From the NCBI GenBank assembly GCA_022600195.1, contig JAHZKX010000055.1:41785-105784 (forward strand): a stretch of 64,000 nucleotides of DNA, given 5' to 3'. Each line of letters begins with the position of its first letter. The stretch's first letter is position 1. This DNA comes from Planctomycetota bacterium. GTDB lineage: Bacteria > Planctomycetota > Planctomycetia > Planctomycetales > Planctomycetaceae. Under the pieces are notes generated by a model, which saw only the letters and a program-made list of their open reading frames with translations, was not told the origin of the DNA and ran no database searches. A program made the position numbers and the translations under genes. Shown here piece after piece: positions 37,174 to 47,247 of this stretch.

Positions 37174-38787
37174 TCACTTTGTGAATCGATCCAGAACGTT
37201 GCGCGATATTTTCGAGACATCATCATCAACCAGCATCGAAGTAATCCAGCAGATCGATCCAACGGAGAAAACTTCTCCCCCTGACGAAGTCTGGTAATGC
37301 ACCATGTCAGCCCCCCCCTGATCCGGATTAATTCCTTGTGCGACTAAATGCACATCAGGCGGTGAACTGGGAGAAATTTTGTCGGTTTCATGCCCGGAAG
37401 CTCCTCCCGGAATTCGCATGTGCTGGCTTTCTGTCCCAAACAGGTCATCTGTTTTTAAATTCGTTCCTTCAAAACACCAGTGTTTGTCATCAACTACTTT
37501 GTAAGGAGCCCCCGTCATGATACCGGCAAACGAGAAGACGACCCCCAGCAGGTTTGCCTCCGATTCCTGGCGCGCATGATAGCGACTTTCGTAAGCAGAT
37601 TCCGATTCGGGTATCGGAGGATCCATCGCCACTCCACACCATTTGGTACAATCGGTATTGTGATAGACAACTCGCTCATCATCTAAAAATTCAACTTCAC
37701 AATTCAAACCATTGCCTCCCAGATAGATCAAACGCCCTCCTGATTCAAACACCCAGGTCTTCAGGCTCTCGTACATCTGCTTTGACCAGTATTCAGGGTG
37801 CGAACTCAAAATCAGAACTTTGTATTCATCTAAAGGCAGCTGCCCGAAATGGAATTGCGTTTCACTGTAATAATCGTAGTCCACTTCCTGCTCTTCCATC
37901 CAGGCCAGTAAACGCCACTCCGAATGCAACATACCACATCCCATACGACTAAAAATCGGATCGCGGAGACCCTCATCCAAATCGATATGCAAATAAGGTT
38001 GTGGGCGTTCCAGCGAGAGAGGCGGATATTCGTCTACATAATAGGCACCAAAGGATGGTTTGAGATAACGTCTTAATTCCTGACGTGAATTGACAACAGG
38101 TGTGGGAGGCAAGCCTTCGGGATTCACATAATTACTGCGCCCACCGAAATTGTTATAGGCATTCCAGGTCAAATCGCTGGCGAGTATGGCCACATCAGAC
38201 TGAGGCGTTTTTGGTGAAACAACCCAGGGATAAGTAAATACTTGCCCTGACTGATTACTCAGGTGATACATATACAATCCAGATTTTTCTGGCGCCACAA
38301 CCATCTGTTTCTGAGTGACGGTCTTATACCCGACATTGTTCCAGTCAACTCCATTCTGTGTGTAATCTCCGTCTGGAGTAATCTGCAGATTCGCCAGAGG
38401 GGCATGATCATCAAATGTACCAATCCGTCGGATGTACTCTTTTTCTTTACCGTAACGCCAAAGTTCCAGATAATATTCGGATGTCGAATGGACACGAAAC
38501 TCCGATGACTCACCAGAACTCACACAGCGTGGCCAGGCAAAACCGTATAGTTTTGTTGACAGTAATCGAAATTGATGTATTTGACCGGGTTCCACTTGAA
38601 GTTGCACCCGTTTGGAGCAAAACTCTCGATGTTGCAAGATCACTTCATAGTCCCCGGCAGGCAGGTCTGCAATCACAGCTCCTGATGCCGTAGAACGTGT
38701 GCTGAAAAATTGACCCTTCGATTGAAACTCGATAGCCACATCATACAATGCGCGATAATTTTCGTCGCTGACATATCCAATTAACAT
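37174..38787 (-). CDS. N,N-dimethylformamidase large (beta) subunit-like protein
   Basis: 537 residues. Residues ~1-75 form a small carboxypeptidase-regulatory-like sandwich (D-L-P-A-G-D-Y-E-V-I-L). The rest matches the C-terminal part of N,N-dimethylformamidase large subunits: T-W-N-A-Y-N-N-F-G-G-R-S-N-Y (207-220), D-Y-D-Y-Y-S-E (303-309) and S-S-H330-P-E332-Y-W. Known DMFase uses a mononuclear iron held by two Tyr and a Glu, and the His-x-Glu and Tyr positions here look right for that. It would hydrolyse an amide such as a formamide. No signal peptide is seen, and no small-subunit gene is nearby. A formamidase gene lies 67 bases upstream on the same strand, which supports an amide pathway. 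The real substrate is unknown. Confidence 0.8.
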   Translation of the reverse strand: MLIGYVSDENYRALYDVAIEFQSKGQFFSTRSTASGAVIADLPAGDYEVILQHREFCSKRVQLQVEPGQIHQFRLLSTKLYGFAWPRCVSSGESSEFRVHSTSEYYLELWRYGKEKEYIRRIGTFDDHAPLANLQITPDGDYTQNGVDWNNVGYKTVTQKQMVVAPEKSGLYMYHLSNQSGQVFTYPWVVSPKTPQSDVAILASDLTWNAYNNFGGRSNYVNPEGLPPTPVVNSRQELRRYLKPSFGAYYVDEYPPLSLERPQPYLHIDLDEGLRDPIFSRMGCGMLHSEWRLLAWMEEQEVDYDYYSETQFHFGQLPLDEYKVLILSSHPEYWSKQMYESLKTWVFESGGRLIYLGGNGLNCEVEFLDDERVVYHNTDCTKWCGVAMDPPIPESESAYESRYHARQESEANLLGVVFSFAGIMTGAPYKVVDDKHWCFEGTNLKTDDLFGTESQHMRIPGGASGHETDKISPSSPPDVHLVAQGINPDQGGADMVHYQTSSGGEVFSVGSICWITSMLVDDDVSKISRNVLDRFTK

Positions 38788-38854
38788 AAGTGTGATTCCA
38801 GATACGGGAAAGAAACAGGTCCGTGTTCAACATTGGCAGGCATTCACCTGAATA

Positions 38855-39745
38855 TCAGGAGGGATGATCAACATATTCTTTTGCTATTTTGACAGCCAGT
38901 CCACCTCCTTCATAGTATCCCATCGAAATCTCTGCCACATGTGTCAGGAGATCATAGGCTCGCCAGCGATTCCAGCCATATTCGGATTCCATCCAGAGAA
39001 CCATCTGGGCAAACGCTTCAGCTGTGGCACGTTCCATTGGCGTGCCACTTGCCACGGTGATAATTTCTTCAGGCGATTCAATACGCGGACCAGCGATTAC
39101 TTTGTCTTTGATCAAGTTTATGGTAAGAGTTGTTTGAGAGGCCATCTCCAGACCGGTTGCGGATAATTCCCCCTGCCCCATTGCTGCGTGGGCATCCCCC
39201 AGATAAAGGAAGGCGCCTGCCACAAAGACCGGCAAATAAAGCGTGTTACCCACGGTTACTTCGCGGATATCCATGTTCCCACCATGAGGCCCAGCCGGCA
39301 TCGTACTGGGCATACCATAAGCGGGTGACGTACCAATACAACCCAGCATGGGTACATACGGAATTTGGATTTCGTCACTCCAATAAACGGATCCATCCCG
39401 AATCGGACACACATGCGCGCCATCAGGCACATCAGTCCCCAGCCATTGACAAAGTTGTTTTGGATTTCCTGTGTAGGTTGCACATTGCCCATCACGCGGT
39501 TCGATTGATTCAATTTGAATTGACAGCGTATCGCCGGGTTCTGCCTGTTCTACAAAGATAGGCCCTGTGACCGGATTACTGAACGGCACTTTTTCTTTAT
39601 CTCTGTGGTCCCCTGCTTTTCGAATCTGTCCTGAAAGAGCATCCTCGGTCTCCACGCGGAGCGTTTCACCAGACGCAATCCTGATGCGCGGCTCTTGAGA
39701 GCGATTGAATTCGTAACTGAAAGAACCAAGAGAAAGCTGCTTCAT
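38855..39745 (-). CDS. Acetamidase/formamidase family protein
   Basis: 296 residues of the FmdA/AmdA family, which hydrolyses formamide or acetamide to ammonia and the acid in the cytoplasm. Recognisable segments are N-P-V-T-G-P-I-F-V-E, M-L-G-C-I-G-T-S-P, G-P-H-G-G-N-M-D and G-D-A-H-A-A-M-G-Q-G-E-L. The length is usual for the short bacterial branch. It lies 67 bases before the dimethylformamidase-like gene in the same direction. The two could release nitrogen and formate from formamides in sequence, though no amine or formate dehydrogenase genes are adjacent. Confidence 0.88.
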   Translation of the reverse strand: MKQLSLGSFSYEFNRSQEPRIRIASGETLRVETEDALSGQIRKAGDHRDKEKVPFSNPVTGPIFVEQAEPGDTLSIQIESIEPRDGQCATYTGNPKQLCQWLGTDVPDGAHVCPIRDGSVYWSDEIQIPYVPMLGCIGTSPAYGMPSTMPAGPHGGNMDIREVTVGNTLYLPVFVAGAFLYLGDAHAAMGQGELSATGLEMASQTTLTINLIKDKVIAGPRIESPEEIITVASGTPMERATAEAFAQMVLWMESEYGWNRWRAYDLLTHVAEISMGYYEGGGLAVKIAKEYVDHPS

Positions 39746-39910
39746 ATCGATGATCCTGTTTTCAATTTATCCCTGTTTGGCACAACGCTTGATTTCGCAG
39801 CGATCGCCTCGAGACTGCTATCATAAACAAAATCAATCTCAAGATACATCATCTGAGCCATTCAGTCTGACATTCCATCGCAACACCCATTGATTCGAAA
39901 TAATCGAAGT

Positions 39911-42088
39911 TCAATCCAGCTGGGATTGCAACCATTTTTCAAGAATCAAATCGTGGCTATCTGTCTGAGTGCTTGCGCGGTCAATCAGGGTTAAATCCTG
40001 CCCGCGCACCAGCTGTTGAGTCAGCTGATCGTATTCTGCATCTTTGTTTCTGGTATCAAATACGTCAGGATGAAATACCACACAGTCCCACCCGCCGACG
40101 CCAAAGTTAAGCGAGTAGTTCATTGTCCACATATAACTGTGAATAAATTCTTCCTTCGAATTGGCTTTCGCATCGCGCGGAATCGCAAGCAGAACCAGAT
40201 CCGGTTTTTTGGGGCGGATCATGGTTTTGGCATCCGCTACGATTTGTTTGAGTGTCTTACCTTCAGTCTCCCAGGTCGTGACTTGCAGTTTCGCATCAGG
40301 TGCAATTTTTTTAAACGTATCCTGTATCATTTGGTCCAGTGGTGGCATGGCTACGATTCGAACAGGCTGTTTTTTTGCCAGACGCGATTTTGTACGAGGA
40401 ATTGCCAATACGGGTGGTTCTACCTCTGCGAGAGAAACCGATTTGCCCGTGATTGACTCTGTCATCAACTCCGCTAATTTTTTGTGGCCAGCCATATTGG
40501 GGTGAATTTCATCACTCATCAACAATCGCCATGCCAGTGCATCCTGCTTTCGAAATTCATTAAGTTTTTGATGACTGTCGCAAACTGGCACCTGCATTTC
40601 TTGAGCAACCTCTTGAATCACGTCACAATATTTGACCAGCTTTTCTGCAGGTCGACTGGAAGTTGTGATCACAGCGTTTGGCGTACAGAGCAAGACCTCT
40701 GCTCCTGCCTCGCGGCATTGTTTGATAATCTTGTGGAGATTCACTTTATATTGATCCAGTGGAACACGGGTCATATCATTCAAACCAAACATCACCGTCA
40801 CGAGATCAGGCTTATGCTTCAACACATCCCGTTCGATTCGCGCCAACGCATTGACGGTTGTGTTCCCACTGATGCCGGCGTTGTGCATTGTCAGGCTCGC
40901 CTCAGGAACCGCCTTCTTCAAAGCAATCCCCAACATATCGGTATAGGCGCGTCTGCTACCCGTGTGGTAGTAAACTCCGGTAACACTGTCTCCAAAACAG
41001 ACAACTTTGACCGGCTTCCCAGAATTCAACTTCTCAACAGTTTTTGGCAGACCGGGTGGCAAACCAGCATTATCATCCTGCTTCTTAAACCAGTTTTTCG
41101 GAATAAACAGCGACCAGACTTCGCTATTGAGCGGTTGGGCATGACCTCCTGCAATCCATATCTTATCCTGAAAAACAAAGGCAGAAAGTTCGTGACGTTC
41201 TTTCCAGACATCTTTCGTCGGGAGCAACTTCCAATTTTTTCCATCTTTTGAATACCAGGCATCATTTTTATTTTTTGCCGGATTATTAGACCAGCCGCCG
41301 ATCACCCATATGTGATCCCGATAAACGACAGAAGAGAACCATAAGCGTTCATGCCAGGGAGCCTTGGATGTTTCCTGCTTCCAATGAATGCCATCTTCAG
41401 AACTCCAGACATCGTTGGTCGCGTGATATTCTGGCGTATAATTACCACCACCAAAGACATACATTTTCCCATTCAACACAGCAGCCTGATGATAAGCACG
41501 CGGTGACCAGCCGGCGTCCGCTGTGGCCAGCTTCCATTTTTTCCCATCAGAAGAATACCAAACGTCGTTCTTGAGACTTTTTTCATCTCCAAAATAATAA
41601 TTTTCGGTCCCGCCCAGGATCCACATTTTCCCTTTGAATTCCACCAATGCAGAAGCCAGTCGCGGAGTCCATTCTGCTTGTTTTGTCACTTGCTCCCACT
41701 GTTCGCCATCGACGGAAGACCAAACCTGATTTCCAGCAGAATGCCCTTTCAGCCTTCCATTATACCAGCCGCCCATCATCCACATTTTATCTTTAAAGAC
41801 GACTGACATCGGCAAGTCACTATGAATCCAGGGGGCCTTTTTTGTGACAAGGTTCCAGGACTTACCATCAGCGGAACTCCAGACATCTCGCGGCGGTGCT
41901 GCATAGGAACTGAACCAGCCCCCAAATATCCACAATTTATCCTTATAAACGAGCTCGCCTTGTGAATCTCGCGCTTGCCAGCCTGCTTTCTCTGTGACTT
42001 GAACCCAGTCGAATTTTTTCTCTTCTGCAAAAACAGAAACAGCCATTGAAACGATGACCGCAGCCACTACCAAAGATTGTCTCATCAT
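39911..42088 (-). CDS. Kelch-like propeller fused to SGNH hydrolase
   Basis: 725 residues. A signal peptide covers 1-21. Residues ~25-330 contain six propeller blades. Each joins a Kelch-like strand (K-x-W-x-x-G-G) to an Asp-box-like turn (W-S-S-x-D-G-x-x-W), an unusual mix. An SGNH/GDSL esterase domain follows at ~355-550 with the full set of blocks: G-D-S368, G408 in N-A-G-I-S-G-N, N437 in G-L-N-D, and D526-x-x-H529. Residues ~560-725 form a second small alpha/beta region that looks like a degenerate SGNH-type fold (P-V-R-I-V-A-M-P-P-L-D). It is probably an exported carbohydrate or acyl esterase. It is a single gene with no obvious operon partners. Confidence 0.82.
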   Translation of the reverse strand: MMRQSLVVAAVIVSMAVSVFAEEKKFDWVQVTEKAGWQARDSQGELVYKDKLWIFGGWFSSYAAPPRDVWSSADGKSWNLVTKKAPWIHSDLPMSVVFKDKMWMMGGWYNGRLKGHSAGNQVWSSVDGEQWEQVTKQAEWTPRLASALVEFKGKMWILGGTENYYFGDEKSLKNDVWYSSDGKKWKLATADAGWSPRAYHQAAVLNGKMYVFGGGNYTPEYHATNDVWSSEDGIHWKQETSKAPWHERLWFSSVVYRDHIWVIGGWSNNPAKNKNDAWYSKDGKNWKLLPTKDVWKERHELSAFVFQDKIWIAGGHAQPLNSEVWSLFIPKNWFKKQDDNAGLPPGLPKTVEKLNSGKPVKVVCFGDSVTGVYYHTGSRRAYTDMLGIALKKAVPEASLTMHNAGISGNTTVNALARIERDVLKHKPDLVTVMFGLNDMTRVPLDQYKVNLHKIIKQCREAGAEVLLCTPNAVITTSSRPAEKLVKYCDVIQEVAQEMQVPVCDSHQKLNEFRKQDALAWRLLMSDEIHPNMAGHKKLAELMTESITGKSVSLAEVEPPVLAIPRTKSRLAKKQPVRIVAMPPLDQMIQDTFKKIAPDAKLQVTTWETEGKTLKQIVADAKTMIRPKKPDLVLLAIPRDAKANSKEEFIHSYMWTMNYSLNFGVGGWDCVVFHPDVFDTRNKDAEYDQLTQQLVRGQDLTLIDRASTQTDSHDLILEKWLQSQLD

Positions 42089-42182
42089 GTTGGCTCCAAA
42101 ATCAAATTCATGGTTCCCAGGAAATCAAATAGAGAACTGTTTTTTATTCTTATTCAACAGGTCATAGCACATTGATTTATAC

Positions 42183-42974
42183 TTAGAACTGATGACCGGC
42201 TTGAGGCCCCTCTTTAGTCAACGTCAATATTTCCGGACCGTCTTCCGTCATGAGAATAGTATGTTCAAACTGTGCAGATAATTTATTGTCCTTGGTTCTT
42301 ACTGTCCAACCATCACTCTGGTCTTCGACAGTTTTCCAGGAACCGGCATTCAACATCGGTTCAATCGTAAAGCACATACCTGGTAACAGTAGATCACGCT
42401 CTGAACTGGAAACCGGATAGTGTGGAATTCCGGGATCGGTATGGAATTCTCGTCCGATACCATGTCCTTGATATTGACGGACAACACCGAAACCAGCTTC
42501 TCTGGCGTAGTCAGAAATCACGTGACCAATTTGAATGACACTGGAACCAGGTTGAAGTGAATTAATCGCCAGAAAAAGTGAATCAAAAGTGACTTGCACC
42601 AGCTTGCGGGCTTCGTCCGAAACCTGACCCATTAAAAATGTTTCTGATTGGTCTCCATACCAGTTATTGACGATACTCGTAATATCAACATTAACAATAT
42701 CACCTTCTTTGAGAACGGTGTCATCGGGTATGCCGTGACAAACGACTTCATTAATGCTGATACAACAACTTTTGGGATATCCCATGTACCCCAGCGTTGC
42801 CGGTGTGTTTCCGTGAGAAACAGTATAGTCGTGAACGATTTGATTTATTTCATTAGTCGTAATGCCTGGCTTGACATACGGACGCAAATGGTCCATCAAC
42901 TGTGCATTAAACTGGGATGCAATTCTCAATCGTTCCCATTCGAATGGTTTATAGATAACTGGATTTCCGGACAA
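42183..42974 (-). CDS. map: Methionine aminopeptidase, type I
   Basis: 263 residues. It removes the initiator Met from new proteins in the cytoplasm. The dinuclear metal ligands are all present: D97, D108, H171, E205 and E237, with the usual H80 and H178 nearby. The length and the lack of an insert in the catalytic domain point to type I. The start is TTG at 42974, supported by GAGGCGG seven bases upstream. The gene is divergent from rlmB, and an 8-bp inverted repeat lies in the region between them. Confidence 0.95.
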   Translation of the reverse strand: MSGNPVIYKPFEWERLRIASQFNAQLMDHLRPYVKPGITTNEINQIVHDYTVSHGNTPATLGYMGYPKSCCISINEVVCHGIPDDTVLKEGDIVNVDITSIVNNWYGDQSETFLMGQVSDEARKLVQVTFDSLFLAINSLQPGSSVIQIGHVISDYAREAGFGVVRQYQGHGIGREFHTDPGIPHYPVSSSERDLLLPGMCFTIEPMLNAGSWKTVEDQSDGWTVRTKDNKLSAQFEHTILMTEDGPEILTLTKEGPQAGHQF

Positions 42975-43030
42975 AAGAACCGCCTCTATGTCAATTTTAA
43001 TAAAAAGCTGTTAGTACATTAATGTAGCGC

Positions 43031-43052
43031 ATCGAATGTAATATCATTCGAT
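43031..43052. repeat. 8-bp perfect inverted repeat between map and rlmB
   Basis: ATCGAATG (43031-43038), TAATAT, CATTCGAT (43045-43052). The centre is AT-rich and the element sits 57 bases before the map start, a sensible place for a repressor site. No T-run follows it on either strand. Confidence 0.45.
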
Positions 43053-43205
43053 CATATCAACATCAATATGACAGGCCACTACAATCTGGTAAAACAAGTT
43101 TGAACACAATTTGAAATCGAGAATCAACATTGAATCTCATGCATTACTGCATTACGCTTCAGATTATTTTCATTCATAGAATACTCAAAATGAAAAAGAA
43201 TTCCT

Positions 43206-43991
43206 ATGGTCGGAAAGCATTCTAAAGGAAAGAAAAACAAGCCGTTACTGGGAAACCATCAGAAGTGCTGGATTTGGGGCAGGAATGCGGTCATGGACAC
43301 CCTGTCGGCGGGTTTCTGGCGTATGTGGGAACTACATTTGTCAGAAGAATTAAATGAAGAACTGAAGACCCAGGCAGAGCAACTAGCCAGTCAATTATCA
43401 ATACCTGTTTCCTTCAGTTCGAATCAAGCTTTGACTCAAAAGTGCCGTGCCAGTGATCATCAGGGAATGATTGCAAAAATGGCCCCCTTTCCCTATTCCT
43501 CAACAGCAGAAATAATTGAGCGAACAACGTCACCGGCACTCTACCTCATTCTTGATCGCATTCAGGATCCCTACAATCTTGGGGCGATCATTCGCTCCGC
43601 TGAAATTCTGGGCGCACATGGTATATTCACAGGAACGGATGAACAATGCGAAGTCACCAGTCTCGTTTGTCGCACTTCAGCCGGTGCTGTCAACCGAATT
43701 CCTGTTGCTGAAGTAACTGATCTCGCACAATTATGTCGTGAGTTGAAAGATTCAGGAATCTCCGTCGTAGGAACCGCGATGCAGGCACCAGATATACTTT
43801 CTAATTATGATTTTCGCAAACCATCGGCCATCGTTGTAGGAAATGAAGGAACTGGAATCAACACAGAACTTCTCGCAGAGTGTTCGCATCTGGTGCGGAT
43901 ACCACAACAGGGTGAAACCGAATCCTTGAATGTGTCGATCTCGGCGGGAATCATGCTCTATGAAGCCAGTCGACAGCGGAAATTCAGTTGA
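43206..43991 (+). CDS. rlmB: TrmH-family rRNA 2'-O-methyltransferase (RlmB-like)
   Basis: 261 residues. The N-terminal substrate-binding part opens with W-I-W-G-R-N-A-V-M-D-T-L. The SPOUT catalytic domain follows with the three usual motifs: L-I-L-D-R-I-Q-D-P-Y-N-L-G-A-I-I-R-S-A, V-V-G-N-E-G-T-G-I and S-L-N-V-S-I-S-A-G. It methylates the ribose of a guanosine in 23S rRNA (G2251 in E. coli) or a related tRNA position; the RlmB assignment rests on length and N-domain rather than a decisive residue. The gene is divergent from map and ends 16 bases before the convergent RND pump gene. Confidence 0.9.
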   Translation: MVGKHSKGKKNKPLLGNHQKCWIWGRNAVMDTLSAGFWRMWELHLSEELNEELKTQAEQLASQLSIPVSFSSNQALTQKCRASDHQGMIAKMAPFPYSSTAEIIERTTSPALYLILDRIQDPYNLGAIIRSAEILGAHGIFTGTDEQCEVTSLVCRTSAGAVNRIPVAEVTDLAQLCRELKDSGISVVGTAMQAPDILSNYDFRKPSAIVVGNEGTGINTELLAECSHLVRIPQQGETESLNVSISAGIMLYEASRQRKFS

Positions 43992-44007
43992 TAGAGCCCT
44001 TGAACAA

Positions 44008-47000
44008 TTAACTTGAAGTGGAAGGAGCAGAACCGTCTGTCGCTTCTTCCTTAGCTACTGGCTTCGACCCTAAAATTTTGTCACTGATTTTCTGAACAAC
44101 CACGTACATTACCGGCACCATAAACACGCCAAAAAACGTAGCAGCTGTCAGACCTGCCACCACAGCAGTTCCCAGTGCCTGTCGACTTCCAGCACCAGCA
44201 CCCGAGGCAATCGCCAGAGGAACAGCTCCCAGAATCGCGCTGATTGCTGTCATGAGAATCGGTCGAAATCGTAAAAAACAGGCTTCGATCGCCGCGTCAG
44301 TAATTGATTTGCCTGATTCACGTTGTTGCTTGGCAAATTCCACAATCAGAATCGCATTCTTACTTGCCAGAGCAATTAATAATACAAAACCAACTTGAGT
44401 GTAGATATTATTATCCAGTCCTCTTGCCATCGTTGCAAAGATAGCACCAAAAATACCGAGAGGCACAGACATAATCACAGATATCGGAATGGACCAGCTT
44501 TCGTATTGTGCACATAAAAATAAATAGACAAATACCAGGGCCATCGCAAAAATAAACGGCGCCATATTACCTGCTGCAATTTGCTGATAAGAAATTCCCG
44601 TCCATTCATAACCAAAACCCTGTGGCAAGATCTCATCGGATAATTGTTCCATCCGGGTGATGGCTTGCCCCGAGCTGAATCCAGGAGCGGCATTTCCGGT
44701 AATTGCCGCTGTAGGATAAAGGTTATAATGACTAACATTTTGTGGCCCAGCTGAGTTATTCACTTTCACCAGCGTATGCAAGGGCACCATATTTCCCAGA
44801 CGATCCCGCACTTTAAGAAGTGTGATGTCTTTCACCTTGTCCCGAAATTGCTGGTCCGCCTGCACCATCACCTTGAAGACCCGGTTAAATTTGTTGAAAT
44901 CATTCACATAGGTAGATCCTAAATTGGCTTGCAGAGTATCGAAAATGGAATCGAGAGGAATCCCCATCTTAATGGCTTTTTCTCGATCAATATCCAGATA
45001 GATTTGCGGAACGGTAGCACTGAAACTGGTATTCAATCCAGATAACAATGGATCAGAGTTTCCGCGATCCATTAAGTCCGTGGTCGCCTGCTGTAAGACA
45101 TCAGACCCGGCAGAACCTCGATCCTGAACCTGGATCTGAAATCCCCCTGCATTTCCCAGCCCCTGAATCGCGGGTGGAATAAACGCGAACGAAATGGATT
45201 CCTGAATGGCAGATAAAGATTTGTGTAAACTGCGAAGTAATCCAAACACAGTCAGCTCTGGTTTTTGGCGTTGATCCCAGTTTTCCAGTGTCACAATGGT
45301 CGTTGAATAATTGGATGCGTTTGAATTATTTAACAACGAAAAACCACCCATTGTGATCACATGGGTCACTGCCGGAAGATCGGCAGAAATTTTATTAATC
45401 TTATTTTGAACAGCACGCGTCCGATTCAACGACGCACCATCAGGTAACTGCGTGTTGATGAAAATATAGCCCTGATCTTCATCAGGCAAAAAACCGCCGG
45501 GAACCGACATGAACCCCACACCCGTTGCAGCAAAAATGACAGCCATGGGAATCATCATGATGAAAGCACGTCGTACAAATGTCTTGACTAATTTCATATA
45601 GATATTTAGTGAGCCGTCAAAGCCCCAGTTAAAAATACGAAAGAACCAGTTAAAGATATAAAAAATGACCCCTTTTTTACCATCCGATTGGCGTAACATC
45701 AGACCGCACATCGCCGGACTTAACGTTAAAGCACAGACAGATGAAAACAGAGTCGCAATCGAAATGGTTAACGCGAACTGACGATACAACCGACCGGTTA
45801 TGCCCGGCAGCACCATGGTTGGCACGAACACAGCCAGCAACACCAGCGTTGTCGCGATCACAGGTCCGGTAATCTCCATCATTGCTATTTCGGTTGCTTT
45901 TTTGGGCGAGCATTTTTCCGTTTCAAGGATGCGGGTCACATTTTCCACAACGACAATCGCATCGTCGACCACGATCCCGATCACAAGCACAATTCCGAAT
46001 AACGACAGCGTATTGATTGTATAACCCATTGCCAGCATCACAGCCATGGTTCCCAGTAAGGAAACAGGGATGGTTACAGCGGGAATTAAAGTGGCTCGAA
46101 AATCCTGTAGAAAAACAAATATCGTGATAAACACCAGAATCAACGCAATAAACAATGTCTCAATCACTTCATTGATGGAGGCGGTCACGAATTCGGTCGA
46201 ATTATAGGGAATGGAATACTTTAAACCGGGAGGAAAATCATTCTTTAATCGCTCCATGAGCTTGATGGTTTGATTGGATACATCAAGTGCATTTGCTCCC
46301 GGCAACTGATAAACGGCAATCAAGGCGGCAGGTTTGCCATCTAATTGTGAATACCCATCATAACTCTGGGCTCCCAGTTCCACTCTGGCGACATCTTTGA
46401 TTTGAGTAATCTGACCATCTTCACCCGTTTTTATAATAATATTGGCGAATTCTTTGGGGTCGGATAATCGACCGAGAGTCGTCACCGTCAACTGAAAATC
46501 CTGATTGTCAGGATTCGGCTCCTGACCTATTTGCCCTGCTGCCACCTGCACATTTTGCTGGCGTAGTGCATTGACCACATCGGATGTCGTAATGTTTCTG
46601 GTATCGAGTTGATTCGGATTCATCCAGATCCGCATGCCAAAATCCTTGGCATTAATCACACTCACATCACTCACCCCGCTAATCCGTTTTAACTCATCGT
46701 TGATATTAACAGAGGCATAATTGCTCAAATAGAGTTCATCAAAACTTTCATCGGGCGAATTCAAGGCAATCACCAATGTCATATTGGTCGATTTTTTTTT
46801 GGTGGTCACACCTTCGCGTTTCACATCCTCCGGCAATGAGGGATTGGCAATGGAAACCCGGTTTTGCACCAGGACATTTGCCATATCCAGGTCGGTACCC
46901 ACATCAAATGTCACTGTTAATGCCATTTTACCATCACTGGTACTGGCGGAAGACATATATAACATGTTTTCCACCCCATTGACCTGCTGTTCGATGGGGG

Positions 47001-47190
47001 TTGCTACGGTATCAGCAACCACTTGTGCATCGGCACCTCGATAGGTTGCCGTCACGGATACAGTTGGCGGTGTAATATCCGGAAACAACTCCACCGGTAA
47101 CAATGGTAGCGCTAACGCACCAACAATGGTAATCACAATGGAGATGACACTGGCAAAAATCGGATGATAGATAAAAAACCGGGAAAACAT
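44008..47190 (-). CDS. RND multidrug efflux permease (AcrB/MexB type)
   Basis: 1060 residues, typical of the HAE1 branch of RND transporters in the inner membrane. Twelve membrane helices with two large periplasmic loops are evident. The proton-relay residues are present: [11 protein letters not shown] near 405-410 and [11 protein letters not shown] near 940. The protein starts [12 protein letters not shown], as in AcrB. It exports drugs or hydrophobic compounds using proton flow, together with the adaptor encoded 57 bases upstream. No outer-membrane TolC-type gene is in the window. Confidence 0.96.
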   Translation of the reverse strand: MFSRFFIYHPIFASVISIVITIVGALALPLLPVELFPDITPPTVSVTATYRGADAQVVADTVATPIEQQVNGVENMLYMSSASTSDGKMALTVTFDVGTDLDMANVLVQNRVSIANPSLPEDVKREGVTTKKKSTNMTLVIALNSPDESFDELYLSNYASVNINDELKRISGVSDVSVINAKDFGMRIWMNPNQLDTRNITTSDVVNALRQQNVQVAAGQIGQEPNPDNQDFQLTVTTLGRLSDPKEFANIIIKTGEDGQITQIKDVARVELGAQSYDGYSQLDGKPAALIAVYQLPGANALDVSNQTIKLMERLKNDFPPGLKYSIPYNSTEFVTASINEVIETLFIALILVFITIFVFLQDFRATLIPAVTIPVSLLGTMAVMLAMGYTINTLSLFGIVLVIGIVVDDAIVVVENVTRILETEKCSPKKATEIAMMEITGPVIATTLVLLAVFVPTMVLPGITGRLYRQFALTISIATLFSSVCALTLSPAMCGLMLRQSDGKKGVIFYIFNWFFRIFNWGFDGSLNIYMKLVKTFVRRAFIMMIPMAVIFAATGVGFMSVPGGFLPDEDQGYIFINTQLPDGASLNRTRAVQNKINKISADLPAVTHVITMGGFSLLNNSNASNYSTTIVTLENWDQRQKPELTVFGLLRSLHKSLSAIQESISFAFIPPAIQGLGNAGGFQIQVQDRGSAGSDVLQQATTDLMDRGNSDPLLSGLNTSFSATVPQIYLDIDREKAIKMGIPLDSIFDTLQANLGSTYVNDFNKFNRVFKVMVQADQQFRDKVKDITLLKVRDRLGNMVPLHTLVKVNNSAGPQNVSHYNLYPTAAITGNAAPGFSSGQAITRMEQLSDEILPQGFGYEWTGISYQQIAAGNMAPFIFAMALVFVYLFLCAQYESWSIPISVIMSVPLGIFGAIFATMARGLDNNIYTQVGFVLLIALASKNAILIVEFAKQQRESGKSITDAAIEACFLRFRPILMTAISAILGAVPLAIASGAGAGSRQALGTAVVAGLTAATFFGVFMVPVMYVVVQKISDKILGSKPVAKEEATDGSAPSTSS

Positions 47191-47247
47191 CGTCGTCCGT
47201 TTCGTTATTGAAGTATCAGTTAAGCGAATAAAAGTAAAAAAAAGAAC

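Noticed and set aside
40484..41251. 255-codon plus-strand frame antisense to the Kelch/SGNH gene
   Set aside because: The opposite strand encodes clear propeller and SGNH motifs; the antisense frame has none and no ribosome site.
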